A program made the translations under genes and the position numbers. The notes below the pieces were generated by a model that had not been told where the DNA came from, did no database searches, and saw only the letters and a list, made by a program, of their open reading frames with translations. Positions 25,805 through 31,739 of a DNA stretch of 39,589 nt are shown here, piece by piece (the stretch's first letter is position 1; each line of letters begins with the position of its first letter). The DNA is from Fidelibacterota bacterium (lineage in GTDB: Bacteria; Fidelibacterota; Marinisomatia; Marinisomatales; TCS55). The DNA is taken from positions 1 to 39,589 of the forward strand of contig PBPT01000080.1 in NCBI GenBank assembly GCA_002724735.1, written 5' to 3'.

Positions 25805-26048
25805 ATTCGTAACTTTCTTTGATTACTTGCTCTTTGGAAGGTAGTCCCAGCGTTTGAAACCAGACTTCAAAACTGAAACACGAAGGGTCACGGTCTCCGC
25901 ACTCCCATTTACTTACTAAACGGTCTGCGAAACCGAGCATATGGTTAAGGTCATCCTGCGTTAACCCTAAAGCCATTCTTTTAAATGCCAAAAATGGCCT
26001 TATTAATGTCAGATGAGCCTTAGTATCTGCATCTAACCGCGCCCCCAT
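25749..26048 (-). CDS. Cro/CI-type helix-turn-helix protein
   Basis: 99 residues. The helix-turn-helix spans about 24-60 (LAFKRMALGLTQDDLNHMLG followed by ADRLVSKWECGDRDPSCFSF), the standard HTH_3/XRE pattern with the conserved W-E-x-G. A motif TTGTGCGTA lies just upstream of its ATG, between weak -35 and -10 hexamers, so self-regulation is plausible. No integrase is present, so it need not be a lysogeny repressor. The 3' end overlaps the resolvase start. Confidence 0.82.
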   Translation of the reverse strand: MGARLDADTKAHLTLIRPFLAFKRMALGLTQDDLNHMLGFADRLVSKWECGDRDPSCFSFEVWFQTLGLPSKEQVIKESYEYAKCHRHRLGAKRSNCDC

Positions 26049-26068
26049 ACACTACTAATACGTTAAAA

Positions 26069-26077
26069 TACGCACAA
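26069..26077 (-). promoter_or_regulatory. TTGTGCGTA motif before the HTH gene
   Basis: On the minus strand the motif lies 10 bases after the endolysin stop and 20 bases before the HTH start. TTGATT and TATTAG, separated by 16 bases, flank most of it, so it would sit in a promoter spacer. A related TAGTGCGTA reads on the plus strand at 26089-26097. This is the only minus-strand intergenic copy and the one nearest a candidate binding protein. Confidence 0.45.
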
Positions 26078-26087
26078 ATCAAGTTTT

Positions 26088-26726
26088 TTAGTGCGTAGTA
26101 GGTTCTTCTTCCTTTATTTGTTCGTTTCTTTTAGTAATTTCTTCACGATATAAAGCCATCCACTCTAATTCTAACTGATACGCAAAGAAAGCTATGTCCA
26201 TTAATCGGTTAGACCAGCCTTGTGCGAATGTATCGCTACCAAAACAATATCTTGTCATTCTATTTGCTAAATACTGCGTTAGTAACTTGCGAAAATGATA
26301 TGTGTGTATGTTATTGTTTGTGTATTTAAGCAATGCACCTTCTGTTTTTGATCCAAAGATACCGTCTACTTTTAATTCCTCACCAGCAACAGTGTTGATT
26401 GTTCTTTGCAAAACGGAAACGGCTGCTCCCGGCCCTTGATTTATTGAACAGTCGTAAAAAGCTAACGCAAGTCCGGGCGACCAATTCCAAATCCTAAAAG
26501 GTTTGCCGTATTTATTGTAGAGTATCAGATCAATTTCATCGTTTGAGAAGTTCATCAAATCTTCTTTTGTGTACTCTGGATTATACCTCAACGATACGCC
26601 ACGTCTGGTAAAACCACCGGGATCTTCGGGATGGTTGCTGACATCACCTTCCCATTTAGCAATTAAGTTCTTAAAGTTTTGAAATATTGATGCAAGAAAA
26701 AACTCTTCGGTTTTGATGTCAGTCAT
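26088..26726 (-). CDS. endolysin, GH108-type N-acetylmuramidase
   Basis: 212 residues from ATG 26726, chosen because GGAAGGA lies 6 bases upstream and ATGACTGA overlaps the upstream stop; an earlier in-frame ATG at 26756 is less likely. LIAKWEGDVSNHPEDPGG (catalytic E26) then FTRRGVS is the glycosyl hydrolase 108 signature. DCSINQGPGAAVSVLQR and DGIFGSKTEGAL match the attached peptidoglycan-binding type 3 domain. It would cut the cell-wall glycan. No signal peptide, so it needs a holin; two membrane proteins sit directly upstream. Unusually, it is on the early strand, far from the spanin genes. Confidence 0.9.
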   Translation of the reverse strand: MTDIKTEEFFLASIFQNFKNLIAKWEGDVSNHPEDPGGFTRRGVSLRYNPEYTKEDLMNFSNDEIDLILYNKYGKPFRIWNWSPGLALAFYDCSINQGPGAAVSVLQRTINTVAGEELKVDGIFGSKTEGALLKYTNNNIHTYHFRKLLTQYLANRMTRYCFGSDTFAQGWSNRLMDIAFFAYQLELEWMALYREEITKRNEQIKEEEPTTH

Positions 26727-26955
26727 TTGTATTCCTTCCATACACAATTTTAGCAATGTGTTTTGATAGTTCTAGGTTCATTGTAATAAGCAATAACCAG
26801 AACGGTGTAATTACAAAACTAATAACAACGCCTGCAACAAGCGTAGGGTTGATATTAAGGCCAAGCATAAGCCAGAAAATTACGAAAGTAGTAAGCATAT
26901 GCAACACACAAAACACACCTACACGCGCAGTAAACAATTTAGCAATGTATGACAT
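26719..26955 (-). CDS. membrane protein next to endolysin, holin candidate
   Basis: 78 residues with two membrane segments: VGVFCVLHMLTTFVIFWLML and LVAGVVISFVITPFWLLLI, separated by a short turn, with a charged tail (LSKHIAKIVYGRNTND). Start directly abuts the upstream stop, and the stop overlaps the endolysin ATG by 8 bases. Two-segment topology and coupling to the endolysin fit a class II holin, but early-strand membrane proteins can have other roles. Confidence 0.65.
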   Translation of the reverse strand: MSYIAKLFTARVGVFCVLHMLTTFVIFWLMLGLNINPTLVAGVVISFVITPFWLLLITMNLELSKHIAKIVYGRNTND

Positions 26956-27249
26956 TTATGCGCTCCCTTTGGGTGGTACATTTACCCACGTAAACCAGTA
27001 ACGATTCCACACTGGTTTTTCGTAACCGAACAAACGTTTCGTCATGTACAAAAATATTGAAATAATTGCACCGCCAAGCAATGCAGCCATCATGCCTGCA
27101 AAAGTGCCTGCAAGCAGAACAGTTAGCCCAAGCGTTACAACAATGTCTACAACAACGTCAAAACACAAAACGCGTTTGATGTTGAGTTTGGCAAGCAAAA
27201 AAATGATGCCGATAGCGGCTATAACGCCTGAGAAAACTGTGACTGCCAT
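26956..27249 (-). CDS. multi-pass membrane protein
   Basis: 97 residues with three hydrophobic stretches: VFSGVIAAIGIIFLLAKL, VVVDIVVTLGLTVLLAGTF and GMMAALLGGAIISIFLYM, then an aromatic cytoplasmic tail (VWNRYWFTWVNVPPKG). One-base TAATG overlap with the upstream gene. Small proteins of this shape are frequent in marine phages. It could be a holin partner of the next gene. No family proven. Confidence 0.7.
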   Translation of the reverse strand: MAVTVFSGVIAAIGIIFLLAKLNIKRVLCFDVVVDIVVTLGLTVLLAGTFAGMMAALLGGAIISIFLYMTKRLFGYEKPVWNRYWFTWVNVPPKGSA

Positions 27250-27467
27250 TATGCTGCTTCCTCTTCCTCGTTGTGTTTTTCTAAAGCGGTTACAAGCTGA
27301 CCAGCGAGGTTACGCACTTCGTCCATTGTCATGTAAACGTGAGTGTTAGCACCTACAAACTTGAGTAATACACAAGCAGGGGAAAACTCGTCTGAATTAC
27401 CTTTTGTTTGGTATTCCACGAATGTAGATACACGGTCGTATTGGTGATTAGTGTAAATGTCAATCAT
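27249..27467 (-). CDS. hypothetical protein (72 aa)
   Basis: 72 residues with a short beta-like start (MIDIYTNHQYDRVSTFVEYQ) and FVGANTHVYMTMDEVRNLAG, ending in acidic EEEEAA. Both ends couple by TAATG to the neighbours. It looks like a small cytosolic conserved phage protein. No function can be assigned. Confidence 0.7.
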   Translation of the reverse strand: MIDIYTNHQYDRVSTFVEYQTKGNSDEFSPACVLLKFVGANTHVYMTMDEVRNLAGQLVTALEKHNEEEEAA

Positions 27468-27670
27468 TAGAAATCCTCTTCTAGTCTTATTACTTGAAAC
27501 TCTTGATCGATGTCATCACCATATAGTAGTTTGTCTTTGATGATGTCTTTGATGTCAGAGAGCTGTAAATCATCTACCTCGTATTGTGCGTGTAGATAAT
27601 CTTTAGCAAACATTTGAAACGTAAACGTTGTTGTTAAGTCAACTGTAACTGTGAATGATGGTGGTTGCAT
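27467..27670 (-). CDS. hypothetical protein (67 aa)
   Basis: 67 residues from ATG 27670 with AGGAG 6 bases upstream; an earlier in-frame ATG at 27691 lies inside the tRNA 3' end and is rejected. Beta-rich start (FTVTVDLTTTFTFQMFA), then an acidic helix (DDLQLSDIKDIIKDKL). It starts 15 bases after the tRNA CCA end, so its message is probably freed by tRNA processing. No family recognised. Confidence 0.7.
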   Translation of the reverse strand: MQPPSFTVTVDLTTTFTFQMFAKDYLHAQYEVDDLQLSDIKDIIKDKLLYGDDIDQEFQVIRLEEDF

Positions 27671-27685
27671 GATTTGCTCCTTTGT

Positions 27686-27777
27686 TGGCAAGGGTGGGGG
27701 GATTCGAACCCCCTGATTAGCGCAAACTAATCCTAGTTTTGGAGACTAGTGTGCCACTCCTTCTGCACCGCACCCTT
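27686..27777 (-). tRNA. tRNA-Trp(CCA) with long variable arm
   Basis: A 92-base cloverleaf with encoded CCA. Acceptor AAGGGTG pairs with CACCCTT, discriminator G. D stem GTGC/GCAC with a 10-base loop; anticodon stem CTAGT/ACTAG with loop CTCCAAA (anticodon CCA); T arm GGGGG-TTCGAAT-CCCCC. The variable region is 19 bases and folds as GATTAG/CTAATC with a 6-base loop, so it is class II in shape although Trp tRNAs are class I. Position 8 is C rather than U. Anticodon loop and discriminator agree with Trp. It lies inside the early operon; its first two bases are the end of the upstream stop codon. Confidence 0.88.
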
Positions 27778-27985
27778 ATTCTTTTATGTACTGTTCCAGA
27801 TCAGTGTATGCGCAGTTGTATGCGATTTCTTCTGGACAATAATTACCCATCGCAACTAATTCATCTGCAGCATCATGTATTGCCATGAATTGGTTATCCA
27901 TAAGCGTTTTGTGGTGTTGATCTTCTGCTTTTATTCTACTGAAACGATCAGAGAGTTCTTGCCAAGCGTTATAACTAATTATCAT
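27776..27985 (-). CDS. hypothetical protein (69 aa)
   Basis: 69 residues: YNAWQELSDRFSRIKAEDQH, then IHDAADELVAMGNYCPEEIA and a final LEQYIKE. Predicted helical and acidic. The ATG overlaps the DUF932 stop (TAATG), with AGGG before it. Its TAA overlaps the tRNA 5' end by two bases, so tRNA processing would cut its message at the stop codon. Unknown role. Confidence 0.7.
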   Translation of the reverse strand: MIISYNAWQELSDRFSRIKAEDQHHKTLMDNQFMAIHDAADELVAMGNYCPEEIAYNCAYTDLEQYIKE

Positions 27986-28923
27986 TATACTACCCTTAAG
28001 TTAGTTGTTTCGTTTACCATGTCTTTCCACATTGGATGACGTAACACTTTAGCAACTTCTGCGTTGCGTTTACGTTCCATCATGTGTGCTTGACCGCGTG
28101 TTTTGGCGTGTGTAGCCCATTCAGTCATAGCGTTGTAAGCAGCCCAACAATTTTGACCTAATGTGTTAGAGTTAGAATCCCAACACTCGTTGAGTTGTTC
28201 CATACGCATTTTGCTGATTGCAGGGCGTTTATCGTCGTACTCATGCTCTTTGTTGTATGCAATGGTTTTGAGCATAAGATCAGCAAACTTGTTGTAACTG
28301 CATGGTTGTTTGTAGTAACGCTGGTATTTGTCATTTGATTCTTTGAACTTTTCAATACCTTCGCGTAGTTGTTCAGCATACTCACGCACATTGAGTACAG
28401 CGTTCGTTGTGTGTCGTGTGTATGCACGAACATAGTAGTCAGGTTGTGTCATGCCGTTGAGACATACAAGGCGTTGACCGCTGGCATTTAGTTGCAAAGC
28501 CCACTTGCCGTTGTAACTGTCAAAGTGGTCGATCTGAAAGCAAACAACGTCGCCAACAACAGGCTCGATTGTTATGTTGGGAAAAGTGATTTGTCTACGC
28601 ATTGTAGAGCCATTGTCAAACACCTTTGTATTAGATGTGTAACGCAAGCCAGCATCGTCTAACACATAGTCAGTAGCTTCCATTGTACGAGCATATGGTA
28701 TCGGCATAGTACGAGGGCCGACAATGCCTAAGTGTTCGTTAGTGTCAGTGCGTACAACTACTCTTGCATGACGAGCATCGAGTTCGTTTTCTATGCCAGT
28801 GTCAATAGCACGACTATATAGCGGTAGTACATCGATTGGGAAGTCAGCACAGTTGCCTGATGCGTCACTTGCAATAGCATAGTTATCGTGTTTGGTTGGT
28901 AAGTCTGCGTGTAAATAATTCAT
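27985..28923 (-). CDS. DUF932 phage/plasmid-like protein
   Basis: 312 residues. The blocks VVVRTDTNEHLGIVGPRTMP, FDNGSTMRRQITFPN, FDSYNGKWALQLNASGQRLV and CLNGM match the DUF932 / phage-plasmid TIGR03299 family seen in many phages and plasmids. Molecular role is not established; such proteins are often among the first expressed. Follows the RTX-like gene by 8 bases and is coupled to the next gene. Confidence 0.85.
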   Translation of the reverse strand: MNYLHADLPTKHDNYAIASDASGNCADFPIDVLPLYSRAIDTGIENELDARHARVVVRTDTNEHLGIVGPRTMPIPYARTMEATDYVLDDAGLRYTSNTKVFDNGSTMRRQITFPNITIEPVVGDVVCFQIDHFDSYNGKWALQLNASGQRLVCLNGMTQPDYYVRAYTRHTTNAVLNVREYAEQLREGIEKFKESNDKYQRYYKQPCSYNKFADLMLKTIAYNKEHEYDDKRPAISKMRMEQLNECWDSNSNTLGQNCWAAYNAMTEWATHAKTRGQAHMMERKRNAEVAKVLRHPMWKDMVNETTNLRVV

Positions 28924-28931
28924 AGTGGCTC

Positions 28932-29891
28932 CTATATTGGGAATAAATCAAATTCACTTGGTTTGTCGATTGATGAGCTAAACACGTTTGCGTCAACGCC
29001 TAACAGTGTTATCTCTCCGTGAACATTGTCATAGTCAATTACTATTCTAGTGTCTTCTCCTTCCGAAGTTATTGATACAAAAGAACTTTCTAGGTCGAGC
29101 GTAACGTCATGATTCGGTATACGCACATTAAGAAGGTCATTCTCAGGGTCGAAATCAATAATCGTGCTGTTACCGTAATGAGGGCGAAAGTCCATCGCAA
29201 AACTAGATGAGCCGTTTGCATAAAAATTAAAAATATCTTTACCATTGCCTCCCGATAAGAGTGTCTCTCCACTCTCGCTATTTGTCTTTGTGGTATTAAT
29301 AATGTCATTGCCATCTCCCGCATACACTTCGATATGGTCTGTTGTTACATTGATTGTGTCATTGCCTTCCCACGTAAAAATGTCTTGTGAGTTGATTGTT
29401 ACAATGTCGTTCGCTTTGTCACCTTGAAAGTTTTCGTGTGGTGCAGCCGCTTTAAATGCAATGCCCTCGTATATAAGATGTGGTAAGTTGTTGTTTATAA
29501 ACGCAAATTCGTCTACATCGTTTGTGTAGAAGTACGATCCTTCTGTGTCGTGTCTAAAGCGATGTACGTCGGGTAATCCGTGATCATCTGATGTTGTAAA
29601 CGCAACACCCTCGTATCTGTAATGGGGCAGTTGATTGTTAATATAGGCGAACTCGTTGGCGTCAGCTGTAAGTATATGATGTCCTTTCTCTGTGTGGAAA
29701 AAGCGATGCACTTCTGTATCGCCTGTTACAGTCATAAACTTTGGTTCTTCGTACTGCCATGCTCCTGTGTTACGCAGTACACCAGCTTCGTTAACGTCTG
29801 TAGTGTACAAATGCGTTGTTGTGTCAGTGTTGTACAGCCGATGCACAGTCGTTGTTTCGACGGCTGCAAAGTTAAGAAAACGATCAACCAT
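28932..29891 (-). CDS. DUF5648-repeat and RTX-like calcium-binding protein
   Basis: 319 residues in two parts. Three repeats of about 45 residues (roughly 14-54, 60-100, 108-147) share V-H-R-F-x-x-x-x-x-x-x-x-Y-T-x-D-x-x-E and end in Y-E-G-x-A-F, the DUF5648 lipase-like repeat pattern. Then RTX-type Gly/Asp turns follow (WEGNDTINV, YAGDGNDII, LLSGGNGKDIF, about 174-221) and an acidic tail. RTX repeats fold only with external calcium, so the protein is likely to work outside the cell or on the virion. No signal peptide; the C-terminus could act as a type I secretion signal. Unusual for an early-strand phage gene. Confidence 0.8.
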   Translation of the reverse strand: MVDRFLNFAAVETTTVHRLYNTDTTTHLYTTDVNEAGVLRNTGAWQYEEPKFMTVTGDTEVHRFFHTEKGHHILTADANEFAYINNQLPHYRYEGVAFTTSDDHGLPDVHRFRHDTEGSYFYTNDVDEFAFINNNLPHLIYEGIAFKAAAPHENFQGDKANDIVTINSQDIFTWEGNDTINVTTDHIEVYAGDGNDIINTTKTNSESGETLLSGGNGKDIFNFYANGSSSFAMDFRPHYGNSTIIDFDPENDLLNVRIPNHDVTLDLESSFVSITSEGEDTRIVIDYDNVHGEITLLGVDANVFSSSIDKPSEFDLFPI

Positions 29892-29917
29892 TTGATTGTT
29901 CCAATCCTGTTGCTGGT

Positions 29918-29955
29918 AAAAAAGGAGAGACCAAGCTGAAAGCCTGTGTCTCTCC
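29918..29955 (-). terminator. rho-independent terminator
   Basis: On the minus strand a perfect 8-bp stem GGAGAGAC (29955-29948) and GTCTCTCC (29931-29924), with a 16-base loop, is followed directly by six T (29923-29918). It lies between the GC-rich gene and the RTX-like gene, so it would end or thin early transcription before the RTX/DUF932/tRNA block. Confidence 0.88.
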
Positions 29956-29965
29956 GATAGGGATG

Positions 29966-30478
29966 TTATTCGAACTGTGCGAAGAACGACTCGGCTGAGT
30001 CACGCTGACGTTCCATCATCACCTTGCGTTTCTTCCAAGGTGTGTATGTGTTACCTGTCAACTCTTCGTGTGCCTCCTGCATTGACTTCCATACAGTGTC
30101 AATAAGGTCAGCCTTGAGGCTGTAAGCCTGCTTGCCCGCAAGGGCAGCATTGAACTTATTAAACTGTATCTCCGTAGCAGGCTGGCCCTCGGCCTTTACA
30201 GCCTCCCATCTGTTGCTAACGATGGTCTCGTCTTTGGGCAAGTTAGTGTCGAGAAGCCAGTGGGCTTTCTCAAGCAAGCCTGAGATCAAGACCGAAACGA
30301 CGTAGTCGAGAGGGCGACGAGGCGGGCCGTCCTGTGTCTCGACCATGTAAGCGTGGTCGCAGTTAGTCTTAGCGAGTGCAACGAGGCCATCTGCAATCTG
30401 TTTGACTGCGTCACGGTTAGCAGTTTTGGCATTGTTGTCAGTTTGAGCAAAGTTAGCTTTGTAATCTGTAATATTCAT
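29966..30478 (-). CDS. hypothetical protein, GC-rich gene
   Basis: 170 residues, mostly helical: RDAVKQIADGLVALAKTNCD, YVVSVLISGLLEKAHWLL and DLIDTVWKSMQEAHEEL. No family recognised. The gene stands out in base composition: two 60-base lines within it count 58% and 65% GC (30181-30240, 30301-30360), while many lines elsewhere are 30-47%. It is followed at once by a strong terminator, so gene and terminator may have arrived together as a moron-like cassette or be under heavy expression. Confidence 0.75.
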   Translation of the reverse strand: MNITDYKANFAQTDNNAKTANRDAVKQIADGLVALAKTNCDHAYMVETQDGPPRRPLDYVVSVLISGLLEKAHWLLDTNLPKDETIVSNRWEAVKAEGQPATEIQFNKFNAALAGKQAYSLKADLIDTVWKSMQEAHEELTGNTYTPWKKRKVMMERQRDSAESFFAQFE

Positions 30479-30506
30479 GTCAAATAATCCTTAGTTAAAG
30501 TTAAAG

Positions 30507-30680
30507 TTATGTTAAACCATTGAGATGTTTTTCTACATACTCAGTTTCTATTGCATCTTCAGTCTTACTCAAGTTGTAACCAATCTGATGCAGTATAGAT
30601 TCTGTGCTACTCAGTAAATCATAGGGAGGTCTTGTCTCTTCCCTATGAAGTTGCAGTATTTCTTTTACAGTAAATGGCAT
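30507..30680 (-). CDS. small soluble hypothetical protein (57 aa)
   Basis: 57 residues from ATG 30680, with AAGGAGA 8 bases upstream; an earlier in-frame start at 30755 lies within the preceding membrane peptide gene. MPFTVKEILQLHREETRPPY then STESILHQIGYNLSKTEDAI is helical and charged. Start shares its first base with the stop of the upstream peptide (TAATG). Function unknown. Confidence 0.65.
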   Translation of the reverse strand: MPFTVKEILQLHREETRPPYDLLSSTESILHQIGYNLSKTEDAIETEYVEKHLNGLT

Positions 30681-30817
30681 TACAGTTTCTCCTTTATGTA
30701 TTTTACAATCATTTTCCAGTTTACTTTTCGTACAGTGGAGATTGTACAACCCCATACTAACGCAAAGGCCAGCACAGCTAAACCATGTGCTAGCCCATAT
30801 ATCAAAGCATCACTCAT
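30680..30817 (-). CDS. tiny membrane peptide (45 aa), early cluster 3
   Basis: 45 residues with a single hydrophobic span (LIYGLAHGLAVLAFALVWGC) and a basic tail (RKVNWKMIVKYIKEKL). An ideal AGGAGG site lies 6 bases before the ATG. The start overlaps the upstream stop as ATGA, and the stop overlaps the next ATG. Third of three consecutive single-span peptides at the head of the early strand. Confidence 0.7.
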   Translation of the reverse strand: MSDALIYGLAHGLAVLAFALVWGCTISTVRKVNWKMIVKYIKEKL

Positions 30818-30936
30818 ATGTTACCTCCTATGTCATACTTCCTAAGTTTGTAAGCTATGATCGCAACCATAGCTAAAGCGATTAACGTTGGTACAGCAAG
30901 TACAGTTAAGATTGCGATTACAAATGCAGTCAGCAT
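30814..30936 (-). CDS. tiny membrane peptide (40 aa), early cluster 2
   Basis: 40 residues, nearly all membrane span: MLTAFVIAILTVLAVPTLIA then LAMVAIIAYKLRKYDIGGNI. TAGGAGA lies 7 bases before ATG 30936, which decides against the longer frame starting at 31050. ATGA overlap with the next gene. It resembles small phage membrane peptides that act on host membrane processes, but no function is known. Confidence 0.7.
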   Translation of the reverse strand: MLTAFVIAILTVLAVPTLIALAMVAIIAYKLRKYDIGGNI

Positions 30937-30947
30937 TAGTGTTTCTC

Positions 30948-31082
30948 CTAAAGTAAGTTGGTGATAGTTTGAGCGATATAAGTAAAGGTTCCCATATCGA
31001 CATGATGTTTTACACTCATAAGCACAAGTGCCGTACTCAGTACAACACAACTACCTATCAGAACTTTTGCGAATATTTCCAT
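30948..31082 (-). CDS. tiny membrane peptide (44 aa), early cluster 1
   Basis: 44 residues: MEIFAKVLIGSCVVLSTALV forms a membrane span, then VKHHVDMGTFTYIAQTITNL. AGGAG lies 8 bases before the ATG. First gene downstream of the 657-bp control region on the minus strand, so probably among the earliest made. Its stop codon lies within the ribosome site of the next gene. Confidence 0.65.
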   Translation of the reverse strand: MEIFAKVLIGSCVVLSTALVLMSVKHHVDMGTFTYIAQTITNLL

Positions 31083-31739
31083 TTTATTAACTCCTACGTT
31101 TACTATGAGTACAACACATACTCACTTCTATTTTTGCCCATTCAATCGGGTCTGCACACGCCTCACTTCAAGGGGTAAACTGCGTTTAGGCATTATTCAG
31201 CGCTTAGAGTACCTTAGTAGCGCAAGTCTCTTAGGGACTCTTAGTGATTAAAAATCGCCGACCCCTTTAAGTGTGTGTGGGTAGAACTGATCGCCAATAA
31301 TCTAGGGCTGGCCCGTCTGTAAGGTTAGTAAGGAGCCTGAAGTTATGATTTCCTGCGGGAAATTATGACTGCAGCCCGACGAACTTACCGTCAGTGATTA
31401 TTGCGTGGAGCAAGAAGTGTGTGTGTGTGTTTCCCCAAGCGGTACAGCGTGAGGCTTTCGTACGACGCGATTGCTAACGCCCAATGGCTGACTGTAGCCG
31501 GAACGGAGAGCGCCAGCGCGTAGTGTAGCAACAGTTAGACAGTGGAGAAGCGTTAGTGATTGCCAAAGGGAGAAACAAGGCCGAGAGGCGTCCGTGTAAC
31601 TAAAGACACTCCCGACTTGAGGCCTTAACCATTCCACCGCATAAGTGCTTGATATTACGCTGTAATAAAAAGTGATTTGACAAGCTTTTCAGCCTATGTA
31701 TCTATTAGTTAAACACAATCAGACAGTGTAAGAGCTATC
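31083..31739. other. non-coding divergent control region, candidate origin
   Basis: 657 bases with no convincing gene; an antisense frame at 31398-31637 reads as spurious. Seen here: CTTAG four times at 31203, 31213, 31230 and 31240 (spacing 10, 17, 10); a GCGCT/AGCGC inverted repeat around the first two (31200-31223); AGTGATT four times (31243, 31393, 31555, 31671); hairpin ATTTCC-TGCG-GGAAAT (31348-31363); a GT run near 31419; and a long hairpin AAGGCC/GGCCTT (31577-31626) with inner GTGT/ACAC. It separates early minus-strand from late plus-strand genes, so it should hold both start signals and perhaps the replication origin or a structured RNA. Confidence 0.7.
31677..31704 (+). promoter_or_regulatory. 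sigma70-like promoter before small terminase
   Basis: A perfect TTGACA (31677-31682) is followed after 16 bases by TATCTA (31699-31704), a weak -10. It lies 36 bases before the terS ATG. The fourth AGTGATT repeat ends at the first base of the -35, so a protein bound there could control it. Confidence 0.5.

Noticed and set aside
25749-26048. Lysogeny module built on the HTH gene
   Set aside because: No integrase, excisionase or att-like repeat could be found, so temperate lifestyle is not supported.
31398-31637. 79-codon minus-strand frame in the control region
   Set aside because: No ribosome site, composition unlike other proteins here, and it runs through hairpins and a GT run. Read as a chance open frame in non-coding DNA.
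31620-31645. Minus-strand GCGGTGGAATGGTTAAGGC resembling a class II tRNA D-arm
   Set aside because: No matching acceptor 3' strand, anticodon loop or T arm follows.
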